This document shows, piece by piece, positions 26,601 to 31,465 of a DNA stretch of 31,465 nucleotides. Numbering within the stretch: the stretch's first letter is position 1; the number at the start of each line of letters is the position of its first letter. Made by a program: the position numbers and the translations under genes. Source of the DNA: Baffinella frigidus (taxonomy: Eukaryota; Cryptophyceae; Cryptomonadales; Baffinellaceae); the NCBI GenBank assembly GCA_026770585.1, contig MU646458.1, positions 212,716 to 244,180 on the forward strand. The letters are read 5' to 3'. The notes under the pieces were generated by a model. The model had not been told where the DNA came from. It saw only the letters and a program-made list of their open reading frames with translations, and ran no database searches.

Positions 26601-29600
26601 GCCTTCAGGTGTGGGTAGGACCGGCCCGCCTCGGTATCAGCCAGGGACAGCAACTGGCCGCGACCACAATCTAGCTCTGCTTCATTTGGGTCGATGGACT
26701 ATTCCTAAGTTGACATGCTGGTTTTGCGGTACAACTTCGTCAACTTTGGAGCGGGACAGAGCCCGGGCTCACCAATTTGGTGAGACCAAGTAGACTGAGA
26801 CACAGCTAGACTGGAACTGGCCGTTTCCACGTGATAAAGGAGGTGAGTTGTATGAGTTGTATCGCGAGAGCCGCTTTACAAATCTATTCCTAGAGACGAC
26901 CACACGGCGCCACTAGTGACCTCTAATCCACCCTGTAATTTTTTGACACCGGGTAGTAATCTGATCTTAAAGAGTTTTAGGTCCGATCTGAACTACCACG
27001 AGGTTTCGAGAGATATCGGTCTCGGGCCTAATTTGAGTCTTTCTAATATCTTCCGTCACAGGCACACTCGAAAGAGATCTAGATCTTTCTAGACCTTCTG
27101 CGACCGCGTTGCAGCGACTATTAACCAGAAAATAGTTTTGACACTTGACGTTTTACAACACGTGCACAGATTATACAATGCCTTTTTAGGCCTGTACATC
27201 TCCTAGTTATGGAATTCGAAGCCTATGAGAGGTGACACGTAGCGTTGTGTGGGAGCCTGCTCACCTGGTTCCAGGTGCCAGAGCAGTCGAGGACGTAGTC
27301 GAACGGCTGCATCATCGCTTCGTCTCCGCCCCTGTTGACGAGCAGGCGGAAGGGGGTCGTGATGCGCCGCTTCTTCCCTCCAATGTCGTCCTTCTTCAGG
27401 AGGTGGCCCCGCCCGATGTTGGTCACCTGGTTTGGCCAGAAGAGTTTAGGAGGGAGCAGGGGGGTTGTCGTTTCGGGTGGGGAATTTCCAGGTTTCGGGT
27501 TTTGGGGTTAAGGGTTTAGAGCGTCGGTGAGGCAAGGTTTGCCCCTCCAATGTCGTCCTTCTTCAGAAGATGTCCTGTCCCCACCCAGTAGAAGCCACCT
27601 GTTTAATATTTTATGGTTTCGGGTTTCGGGTTTCGGGTTTCGGGATTTGGGTTTCGGGGTTCGGGTTCAGGGATTCGTGTTTCGGGTTTAGAGCGTCGAG
27701 GTTATGAGTCGCTTCCCCCCGCCAATGTCGTCCTTCTTCAGGAGGTGTCCCCACCCAATTGACTTCACCAGAGGGGGTTGAATTGAAATTAAGGGTCTCA
27801 ATGAGGATGGCAATGTCTAAGTTAGGGCGGCCTAAACTAAGAAAAGGCGATTTATGATAGCTCTGAAGGGAGGGCTGTTCGGGCTTTGGGTTTTGGGGTT
27901 GGGGTTTAGGGTTCAGAGCGTCCTACAGAGGTCACCTGGTTTCGTGTTTGGTGTTTGGTGTTTGGTGTTTGGTGTTTCGGGTGTAGAGGGTCGGAGGCGG
28001 TATCAGTCCCCCGCACGCGTGCCGACTGATCGCAGGCTTCTCTGGTACCAATCCTTCCCAGGCCAAACACTGGACCCTGGATCCTATACCCGAAACCCTA
28101 AACCAAGTACCTCGCAGCCGAGAGCGAGGTCGCACTTGCCGCTCTTCTCCGCGAGCCACTTTGCAAGGACGTCGACGTACTGAGCCACGTACTCCTTCCC
28201 GGTAGGGAACCTGCCCACGAACGTGCATCAATCAGCCACTCACGCAAGGTTTCGGGGTTTCTTCACTCTGTTTCGGCAGCTGAAACCTCGGGTTTAGGGT
28301 TTTCTTCAAGGTCTCGGGTTTCGGGTCTCGGGTTGCAAGCACGTCCACGTACTGTGCGAGGAACTCCTTGCCCGTAGGGAACCTGCCAAACGATCAAATG
28401 GTCAAATTTATTGGATACCCACATAATCGCAAACTCCAGGGTGTTCCAGAGCGGAATCCAGCCGCAGGGAAGCTGCGGAACATCGTGTCACGCCAGGTCA
28501 CAAGTGGCAAATTCACAACGCGAAGTTTCGCTGTATAAGTGGTCTGTGGTTCAAATTCCACATTGCGGCGGCGGGCTATTGACTCTTGGCGTGTTCTTGC
28601 TACGAATCGGTACAAATCGTGGGAACCAGCTTCAGGAAAATTCCCACTTGTGACCGGGCGTGGCATCAACAAGTCACTCAAAGAATCTGACGGAATGACC
28701 AACACCACGTATGCCGAACAACAACAGTCGACTGTTCGGAAACAGTCCTTGGATCCCTTATATTCCCCTCAGAATCTGATACGCGGGGTTTCGGGTTCCG
28801 GGGTTCGGGTTCCGGGTTTCGGGATTCGGGGTTCGGGGATATACACGCTGTCATCGGGGATAGGAGCAGACACCTCGGTTTCAGGATTCGGGTTCGGGAT
28901 TGGTGTTCCGGGTTTCGTTTTTCGGGTTTCGGGGGTATACACGGTGTCGTCGGGGATAGGCGCAGCCATCTCTCCAAGCACGCGACGCCCAGCAGGCGAC
29001 ATATTCAGCGCCCAGCTTGAAAACAGCTCCACATGCCCCCTGCAAACCACCAACGAGCTTAGCGTTGAGCTGCCGAAACAGAGTCCTTCTATTATTATTA
29101 TTTATACCACGGATCGGCCACTTCGGAAGATAAATTTCGGAATTCCCCCCGCGATTCGCCAAAAGTTGAACATCTGAAGAGCACGCGCCGCCCAGCAGGA
29201 GACATGTTGAGGGACCACCAGCTTGAGAGCAGCTCTAAGTGCCCCCTGATACCAAATGATAGTTTATTGGATGCCCAAATAAGATCACAATTTCCTAGAA
29301 TCATTGGCATGGATGTGATAGAAGAGATTTGTTTTTGATAGTAGCGAGGCGTTTTTTGATAGGAGAGAGCCGTTTCTTGATAGTTGAAAGACGTTTCTTG
29401 ATAGACGATAACTGGCAATTTAATCACAACTTACTGGATATACCGGCAAGCACCATGTTCACAGTCTAGGGAAAGGCTCAGCGACTAACTGGGTTCGGGA
29501 ATTTCGGTTGGGTTTGGGGATGGCACCACTCGCGCACATTAGCAGCCACGGAGTTTCCGCGCTCCAGCACCTAGAACAGGCGTGCGCCGCTTAGGGGCGT

Positions 29601-30047
29601 CAAGAATAGACACAGGGAGAGCGAGAGCGAGAGCGAGAGAGTGAGCGAGAGAGAGAGAGCTGCACACAAAGCGCGGATCCGCCACCGAGCGAAGGGCTCA
29701 AGCGACAAAGCTGGTGGAGGTCATGGGGCGGAGCATACCGTGACACGGAACCCCTCGTCGACCAGGTGCACGGCGGCCTCGATGCCGACGGGCCCGCCGC
29801 CAATCACAGCGACGTTCCTTGAGCCAGGCCCGGACATGCCTGGCACCGGAACCGAGAAGGAGGAGACGCTTGGGGCGGAAAGGAGGAGCTGTAGGAGGAG
29901 GAAGAAGGCGGGAGCGAGCAGGGGCGCTGCCCGCAAGGGTGAGCGCGGGAGGGGCACGGTTGCGACGCTCCGAGGAACGGAGAGGGAAGGCTCCGCTGCT
30001 GTGTCCTGTGCTAAAGCCCTCCAGGACCAAACGCTTTTGGTTGACAA
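18609..30047 (-). CDS. FAD/NAD(P)-dependent oxidoreductase, FMO-like (gene 2), ~13 exons
   Basis: Exons with agreeing phase: 30047-29739, 29570-29527, 29039-28941, 28210-28111, 27426-27265, 26268-26154, 24721-24657, 24339-24222, 23271-23200, 22182-22082, 20892-20803, 19869-19807 (or the longer copy at 19449-19540), 18653-18609. Together 1383 nt, 460 residues and stop, a normal size for flavin-dependent monooxygenase-like proteins. Motifs: FAD-binding VAVIGGGPVGIEAA (~79-92), substrate/FAD segment GHVELFSSW, FDYVLDCSGTWNQ (~228-238), a second Rossmann motif VAVVGTGASA (~280-289), VVACCGFRPDD (ATG-like hinge of the family), and KSYGRSSAFLLKVGHQQ near the C-terminus. Known: such enzymes oxidise substrates using FAD and NAD(P)H. 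Substrate unknown. Nearly every exon has extra partial copies in neighbouring introns. The exon-12 region borders a 433-base gap, so its exact form is open. Confidence 0.82.
18940..19205 (-). pseudogene. Three extra copies of the gene 2 last exon
   Basis: Starts at 19205 (VQHAVVLNGLASGWG), about 19092 (partial VQDAV) and 18990 (VQDAVVLLKGLAFGW), each after an AG. They are separated by CCCTAAA-like stretches and a shared upstream segment (GTTTCGTTCAG / CCGTTTCGTTC). They lack the stop after GLA and may be relics or alternative ends. Confidence 0.6.
19449..19540 (-). pseudogene. Second copy of the gene 2 KSYGR exon, longer 5' end
   Basis: Reads PEPGFLVLGIKSYGRSSAFL then PKVGHQQ, ending at GTGCCC. 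It includes the PEPGF segment that family members have before VLGMKSYGR, so this could be the functional copy and 19869-19807 the truncated one, or a mixture. Confidence 0.55.
19807..19869 (-). CDS. Gene 2 KSYGR exon, copy next to the assembly gap
   Basis: VLGMKSYGRSSAFLLKVGHQ then Q, ending at a GTGCAC donor in phase 0. Its 5' side is a TTTGGGG array that runs into the run of N, so the true exon start may be hidden or lost. Confidence 0.6.
19872..19936 (+). repeat. TTTGGGG array entering the gap
   Basis: Nine perfect GGGTTTG units, then N. Homogeneous, unlike the mixed arrays elsewhere. Confidence 0.9.
19937..20369. other. Assembly gap, 433 N
   Basis: Run of N. Nothing can be said of its content; the left flank suggests that collapse of a TTTGGGG array caused it. 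Confidence 0.99.
20583..20627 (-). pseudogene. 3' fragment copy of the gene 2 VHQCYATSGP exon
   Basis: LMSASGGGGDFLSQ, resembling LMSASGGAGDCLAQ of 20892-20803, but followed by AT not GT, so the donor is lost. Confidence 0.55.
20628..20790 (+). repeat. CTGT/CT microsatellite
   Basis: Nine or so TGTC units (20640-20680) followed by CTCTCTCGCTCTTTCT runs. The antisense frames (RERERE) are not coding. Confidence 0.9.
20803..20892 (-). CDS. Gene 2 exon 11 (CYATSGPMKLAAAL)
   Basis: Thirty codons between CATTTTGCAG-like acceptor and GTGAAT donor, both phase 0: VHQCYATSGPMKLAAALMSA and SGGAGDCLAQ. It continues directly from SEVQ of exon 10. Confidence 0.75.
21055..21124 (-). pseudogene. 5' fragment copy of gene 2 exon 11
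   Basis: VWCYATSGPRKLAAARMS followed by unrelated sequence; preceded by AAGTCCAG. Truncated at its 3' end. Confidence 0.6.
21152..21260. repeat. R6 dispersed repeat, copy 1
   Basis: CCCTACGGTAGGCAATCCGT, AGGGACA, then GGCCGAAAATGCC(T/G) and GTAGCCCGC. A second copy at 21824-21918 and a fragment at about 25768. The first block is itself a short hairpin (CCCTACGG ... CCGTAGGG). Confidence 0.7.
21338..21485 (+). repeat. Dispersed repeat R4, copy 2
   Basis: CACAGTGGACTACGGAACTTTCATC (block), AAAAGTCAACTT, TTTGGTCACGTTAC, CCCCGAAACCCTCGA. Confidence 0.6.
21581..21719 (-). mobile_element. Family B' element, copy 2
   Basis: GCTCTGCCTCAG left end, GGCAGAGC right end. Inner TTTGGTGAGACC, AAAGTTGACGGATTTGTACC and CATGTCAACTTGAGAATAGT, inverted relative to 15353 and 26671. 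Confidence 0.75.
21745..21806 (-). pseudogene. Extra copy of gene 2 exon 10
   Basis: VLVDTVVACCGVRPDDSFWL then EVQ and GTCTGG. It aligns with 22182-22082 (VLADTVVACCGFRPDDTLWS, EVQ). The donor is kept; the 5' end is lost into R6. Confidence 0.6.
22082..22182 (-). CDS. Gene 2 exon 10 (GFRPDD)
   Basis: After the AG at 22184-22183: an acidic/glycine segment read through a G-run, then VLADTVVACCGFRPDDTLWS and EVQ, ending at GTGTGT. Phase 1 in, phase 0 out, both consistent. The G-run makes the 5' half sensitive to sequencing error. Confidence 0.65.
22216..22500. repeat. ~122-bp tandem repeat, three units
   Basis: GATGGGCCCGGCGGGACCCG / GATGGGGCCTTCGGGAACCG / GATGGGCCCGTTGGGTCCCG, each followed by ATGGGA...GAGAACTCTGC, at about 22216, 22340 and 22459. 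In gene 2 intron 9. Confidence 0.75.
22595..22715 (-). repeat. R3-type element, inverted copy
   Basis: TTTACATGTGGGGTTGTAAA, AGGATAGGGTATTCC, then AAAGTTACTACACA. Reverse of the order seen at 7155-7292. Confidence 0.65.
22925..23000 (+). repeat. TTTTCGG / TTTCGGG degenerate array
   Basis: GGTTTTCGGTTTTCGATTTTC grading into TTTCGGG, TTTCAGG and TTCAGGG units. Confidence 0.8.
23058..23190 (+). mobile_element. Family B' element, copy 3 (left end decayed)
   Basis: CTATTCCCAAGTTGACATGC, TCCGTCAACTTTGGAGCGGA, AGAGCCCGGGCTC and a terminal GAGGCAGAGCTAG. Confidence 0.65.
23200..23271 (-). CDS. Gene 2 exon 9 (GNEMAGGKSPE)
   Basis: Acceptor CCGGCAG, phase 1; donor GTGTGA, phase 1. NEMAGGKSPECLPVTFHGGC then SVS. 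Chosen over its neighbours because it alone keeps both splice sites; 23505-23430 has an equally good acceptor. Confidence 0.65.
23704..23790 (+). repeat. TTTAGGG / TTTATGG array
   Basis: Higher-order pattern of two TTTAGGG and one TTTATGG unit, repeated. Confidence 0.85.
23842..24065 (+). repeat. CAGGTT / GGTTTGGTTCAGG low-complexity tract
   Basis: Irregular CAGGTTCAGG and TTTGGTNCAGG units; purine/T only on this strand. Translations (QVQVWFRF) are simple-repeat artefacts. Confidence 0.85.
24222..24339 (-). CDS. Gene 2 exon 8 (DPLPQRDRLYAM)
   Basis: Acceptor AACCCCCAAAG at the edge of a TTTGGGG/TTGAGGG array; donor GTATAC. It encodes VAEQHKGVVKVEWVARGSNT and PYQRVDNDPLPQRDRLYAM. No duplicate copy seen, unlike most other exons. 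Confidence 0.8.
24350..24455 (+). repeat. TTTGGGG-to-TTTAGGG array
   Basis: Begins TTTGGGG next to exon 8, then TTGAGGG, then TTTAGGG. Borders a remnant of exon 7. Confidence 0.85.
24445..25170 (-). pseudogene. Partial copies of gene 2 exon 7
   Basis: 5' copies: 25078-25023 (KTVAVVGTGASAITMIN, then lost) and 25176-25132 (KTVAVVGTGAS). 3' copies with donor: about 24605-24555 (INSLRE, GTGAGA) and 24482-24449 (TMINSRKE, GTGATC). They are separated by short TTTAGGG-like tracts. Confidence 0.7.
24657..24721 (-). CDS. Gene 2 exon 7: second Rossmann (NAD(P)-binding) motif
   Basis: Acceptor CTGAAACAG, phase 1; donor GTGAGA, phase 0. KTVAVVGTGASAITMINSLK then E: the GxGxSA signature of the NADPH site in FMO-like enzymes. 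Five partial copies surround it. Confidence 0.8.
25381..25464 (+). repeat. 22-bp minisatellite, copy 1
   Basis: Four units CTAT(G/A/C)AACTCAATAGGAGTT-like, between two exon-6 copies. Confidence 0.8.
25672..25765 (-). repeat. Dispersed repeat R4, copy 3 (inverted)
   Basis: GTTACGTGACCAAATTTACA, CTTTTGTTGAACC, GTAGTCCACCGTGTGG. Confidence 0.5.
26040..26148 (+). repeat. 22-bp minisatellite, copy 2
   Basis: Five units of the same sequence as 25381-25464, again between two exon-6 copies, so exon copy, minisatellite and exon copy form a larger duplicated block. Confidence 0.8.
26154..26268 (-). CDS. Gene 2 exon 6 (PNWSGAGGVPAVNERK)
   Basis: Acceptor AACCTGTGCAG, phase 0, continuing from GTWNQ; donor GTACGC, phase 1. 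PNWSGAGGVPAVNERKLAAS and GRILQHICDPLASPQKFL. The only copy with the full 5' half. Confidence 0.78.
26671..26809 (+). mobile_element. Family B' element, copy 4 (complete)
   Basis: CTAGCTCTGCTTCA left end, TGAGACACAGCTAG right end, with CAAGTTGACAT-type and GTCAACTTTGGAGCGGGACA inner arms. In gene 2 intron 5. Confidence 0.78.
27265..27426 (-). CDS. Gene 2 exon 5 (FDYVLDCSGTWNQ)
   Basis: 54 codons, phase 0 both ends; acceptor GGCCAAACCAG, donor GTGAGC. Contains GHLLKKDDIGG, FRLLVNRGGDE and FDYVLDCSGTWNQ. Confidence 0.82.
27530..27770 (-). pseudogene. Two 5' copies of gene 2 exon 5
   Basis: GHLLKKDDIGG is repeated at about 27545-27590 (after AATATTAAACAG) and 27720-27765. Each is followed by a shared GAGCGTCG(G/A) block and a TTTCGGG array; unit about 170 bp. 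Confidence 0.7.
27605..27690 (+). repeat. TTTCGGG array
   Basis: Mostly GGGTTTC units, between two exon-5 copies. Confidence 0.85.
28111..28210 (-). CDS. Gene 2 exon 4 (FPTGKEYVAQY)
   Basis: Acceptor GTGGGCAG, phase 2; donor GTACTT, phase 0. FPTGKEYVAQYVDVLAKWLA and EKSGKCDLALGCE. Confidence 0.8.
28334..28382 (-). pseudogene. 5' copy of gene 2 exon 4
   Basis: Acceptor TTTGGCAG kept; FPTGKEFLAQYVDVLA, then TTTCGGG-like repeat replaces the rest and the donor. Confidence 0.72.
28489..28662. mobile_element. MITE with 25-bp inverted ends
   Basis: CACGCCAGGTCACAAGTGGC...AATT and CACGCCCGGTCACAAGTGGG (complement of the right end). 174 bp, in gene 2 intron 3. A half copy lies at 25990-26018. Confidence 0.82.
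28787..28935 (+). repeat. TTTCGGG/TTCCGGG array with embedded exon-3 copy
   Basis: GGGTTTCGGGTTCCGGGGTTC units. Interrupted at 28838-28892 by a 3' fragment of exon 3 (SAPIPDDS, GTATAT). Confidence 0.8.
28941..29039 (-). CDS. Gene 2 exon 3 (GHVELFSSWALNMSP)
   Basis: Acceptor GGTTTGCAG, phase 2; donor GTATAC, phase 2. GHVELFSSWALNMSPAGRRV and LGEMAAPIPDDT. A 5' copy (GHLELLSSWWSLNMSPAGRR) with its own acceptor is at 29245-29175. Confidence 0.78.
29175..29245 (-). pseudogene. 5' copy of gene 2 exon 3
   Basis: GHLELLSSWWSLNMSPAGRR then VLF, preceded by TGGTATCAG. No donor at the matching place. It has one extra codon relative to exon 3. Confidence 0.65.
29527..29570 (-). CDS. Gene 2 exon 2 (VLERGNSVAANVREW)
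   Basis: Acceptor CACGCCTGTTCTAG, phase 0; donor GTGCCA, phase 2. It links the FAD motif of exon 1 to GHVELF of exon 3; the split tryptophan codon is completed by the first base of exon 3. Confidence 0.8.
29607..29660 (+). repeat. GAGAGC microsatellite
   Basis: GAGAGCGAGAGCGAGAGCGA and GAGA runs in gene 2 intron 1. Confidence 0.9.
29739..30047 (-). CDS. Gene 2 exon 1: leader and FAD-binding motif
   Basis: 103 codons ending at a GTATGC donor, phase 0. Residues ~45-60 are strongly hydrophobic (FFLLLQLLLSA) and are followed by SVSSFSVPV and then the Rossmann GGGPVG at 83-88. A hydrophobic leader followed by a Ser/Phe-containing segment resembles the bipartite presequence of proteins sent into complex plastids, but a long polar stretch precedes the hydrophobic core, so secretory or membrane-anchored alternatives stay open. 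The chosen ATG is the only in-frame start before the Rossmann motif except one at residue 71. Confidence 0.8.
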
Positions 30048-30089
30048 ACAGGTTTTTTGCTCGAGGTTAGGTCAGTTACGAAATTTCAG
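30048..30089. promoter_or_regulatory. Possible bidirectional promoter interval
   Basis: Only 42 bp separate the gene 2 start codon (minus) from the first supported plus-strand coding base (30090), or 63 bp if 30111 is the start. No TATA-like box recognised. Alternatively the plus gene has an upstream exon overlapping gene 2 exon 1. Confidence 0.25.
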
Positions 30090-30700
30090 GTGGGGTGCGA
30101 AACGAGGCGCATGATCCAGTACATCCCGGCGCGACTGTTCATCACCAGTGAGGCCCTGCAGGCGCAGCTCCGACGCCAGACCGACCGGTACGGACACAAA
30201 ACCCCCAACTAATTATGACAGAAACCTCCAACCTAATTGACCACATCTGCCTGGAAGAAGGGGAACTGGTCAGGGCTGGCGAGTGGAGAGAGGAGTGTCT
30301 TGCTAGCAGAGAGTCGCGCCTGGCGGTGCCGTCGAGTGCCGACAACGCACAGTACCGTGTGCTGGTGGGGGGCGGCGCTCGTCCTGGCCCGGCTTTCAAA
30401 ATATAGCAAGGTAGGAAGAACCACCCCTCATGAAACAATGGGCTGTTCCGCAGGCAGCAGCACGTGGCGAAGCTGGAGAGCTGTGCGCGGCTGCAGGCTG
30501 CCATCCGCCGCAGGGTCGCGAGGACGCAGCCCACCTGCGCCGCCGCCCCGCACTGAACGCCATCGATCGTTCCCCCCTCCTGTCAGTCCGACATCCGCCG
30601 AGGAAGGCAGCTACCAGGGCAGTGCACAGGCTGCATAGCAGGGGTTCGAGGCAAGAAGCTGCCGCCGGCACTTCACGGGCTACGTGCGTAGCAGGGCGGC
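30090..30700 (+). CDS. Divergent plus-strand gene with IQ-like basic helix (partial)
   Basis: Exon at 30090-30187 follows AAATTTCAG and reads VGCETRRMIQYIPARLF, then ITSEALQAQLRRQTD, ending at GTACGG in phase 2; an internal ATG at 30111 could instead be the start. A second exon from 30454, after GTTCCGCAG, resumes in phase 2 with QQHVAKLESCARLQAAIRRR, which looks like an IQ (calmodulin-binding) motif. A third basic segment, EARSCRRHFTGYVRSR, starts at about 30642 after GCATAGCAG. The 5' start is 43-64 bp from the start of gene 2 on the other strand. The downstream end is not resolved. Function beyond the IQ-like segment is unknown. Confidence 0.45.
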
Positions 30701-30703
30701 GCG

Positions 30704-30970
30704 ATGGTGGTGGAGCTGTCGCACATGGAGGGCGTCTCCGAGCAGAACGCCGCATTGGGGGGTGTTCCGGGTGTTGACGGTACCGGACGGGCGGCTGGGT
30801 GGGCACCCGAGGAGCGGGCGGGGCGCATGCGCATGGGGGGGGCGCCGTTTGAACCGTTTGAGCCGTTTGGGCTGGGGGGGGCGTCGCGGTCGGAGAGAGC
30901 CCCGGGGAAAGCGGTCACGCTGCAGGGGAGCGCCGCCTGCGACATCTCGGGGTACCCTGAACCACCCTAG
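30704..30970 (+). CDS. Hypothetical ORF, possible later exon of the divergent gene
   Basis: An 88-codon plus-strand frame starting MVVELSHMEGVSEQNAALGG and ending ...CDISGYPEPP. The first 25 and last 20 residues look coding in composition; the middle is Gly/Pro/Arg-rich. It follows AG-rich acceptor-like sequence (GTAGCAG) and may be the next exon(s) of the gene beginning at 30090. A GTGTTCC after residue ~23 and a GGTACC near 30950 could be donors. No family recognised. Confidence 0.3.
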   Translation: MVVELSHMEGVSEQNAALGGVPGVDGTGRAAGWAPEERAGRMRMGGAPFEPFEPFGLGGASRSERAPGKAVTLQGSAACDISGYPEPP

Positions 30971-31465
30971 AGGCAACTTATGGGTAGATCTATGGTTGCT
31001 TAAGTCAACTCTCTTGCAAATTCGCCCGGAATCCGGGCGCATCTGCGGGAGATTGACTTAGGATTTGCCCCTGGGTTCCCTCCAGGGTGGCCCCAAACCC
31101 TAAGCCCTAAACCCGTCTGAGGTACTCGTTCTTCTGCCCTCACGCCCAACACCGCCCTCCACCTTAATTCGGAAACAAGTGTTTTTCTTTAGAAAATATG
31201 GCAAGGACAATTACTACACACAGTTCACGTCCCGAAGCATTTGTGTAGTAATTTTCAAGCAGATTTGTTTTTTAACAATACTTGTTCCTTGATGGACCTC
31301 CCCCCTCCTCACTCGCGTAACGCGTTCAACCAGCGCCGCATGCGATATTTCGGGGTAACTAATGCTTTCCCCCTGAACCCCCCCCCCCCCCCCCCCCCCC
31401 CCCCACTCTCAACCCCATACCCCAAACCCCAAACCTCAACCCCCCCCCCCCCCCCCCCCCCCCCC
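30971..31465. other. Right end: no gene seen
   Basis: Contains a short CCCTAAGCCCTAAACC stretch near 31100, the inverted repeat AATTACTACACA/TGTGTAGTAATT (31209-31250, R3-type ends with about 18 bp between), and poly-C runs at 31378-31404 and 31441-31465. Confidence 0.6.
31209..31250. mobile_element. Minimal R3-type inverted repeat
   Basis: AATTACTACACACAG and its near complement TTTGTGTAGTAATTTTC, 42 bp in all. The same end sequence occurs singly at 10683, 13385, 17022, 22704 and 25855. Confidence 0.6.

Noticed and set aside
30215-30406. 63-codon plus frame MTETSNLIDHICLEEGEL...
   Set aside because: It lies between two plus exons that join in phase 2 without it; it would fit only with a weak acceptor. 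Kept as intron, but not excluded.

Overview
This window looks like nuclear DNA of an intron-rich, plastid-era protist or alga. The evidence is spliced genes with GT-AG introns, cleavable signal peptides, LamG/EGF ectodomain architecture, long arrays of the plant/algal/alveolate telomere-type repeat TTTAGGG and its variants, and many miniature inverted-repeat elements. It is not prokaryotic: no long uninterrupted operon-like ORFs are present. A chromerid or other alveolate/stramenopile alga is my guess at low confidence; nothing here fixes the species.

Most of the window is covered by two long minus-strand genes that only appear when short exons are joined by splice sites and intron phase. Gene 1 (11049 down to 502) reconstructs as about 25 exons and 1068 codons plus stop. 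It encodes a secreted protein with a signal peptide, a LamG-like domain, two EGF-like modules, a second LamG-like domain split by an intron, and a long cysteine- and aromatic-containing region I do not recognise. Gene 2 (30047 down to 18609) reconstructs as about 13 exons and 460 codons. It encodes a two-dinucleotide-binding-domain FAD/NAD(P)-dependent oxidoreductase (flavin-containing monooxygenase-like) with a hydrophobic, possibly plastid-directing N-terminus. A short ankyrin-repeat gene with a signal peptide or anchor (16335 down to about 15550) lies between them. A plus-strand gene with an IQ-like basic segment starts about 45-65 bp from the start of gene 2 and diverges from it.

Layout: 1-501 low-complexity and a dispersed repeat; 502-11049 gene 1; 11050-15549 GC-rich stretch, CCCTAAA arrays and mobile repeats; 15550-16335 ankyrin gene; 16336-18608 a cluster of hairpin-forming transposon-like elements; 18609-30047 gene 2 (with a 433-base run of N at 19937-20369); 30090-30960 divergent gene; 30961-31465 a small inverted repeat and poly-C at the end.

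Two patterns stand out. First, the telomere-like arrays in gene 1 are introns or intron parts: they sit C-rich on the coding strand and run straight into the 3' splice site (CCTAAACCAG|exon). Second, almost every exon of gene 2 is accompanied by one to four extra, usually truncated, tandem copies that keep a splice site. These copies lie in introns made of TTTAGGG-like arrays or minisatellites. The same happens once in gene 1 (a 45-nt in-frame candidate cassette exon) and in the ankyrin gene. All splice calls come from reading the sequence, with phase agreement as the check; there is no transcript evidence here.
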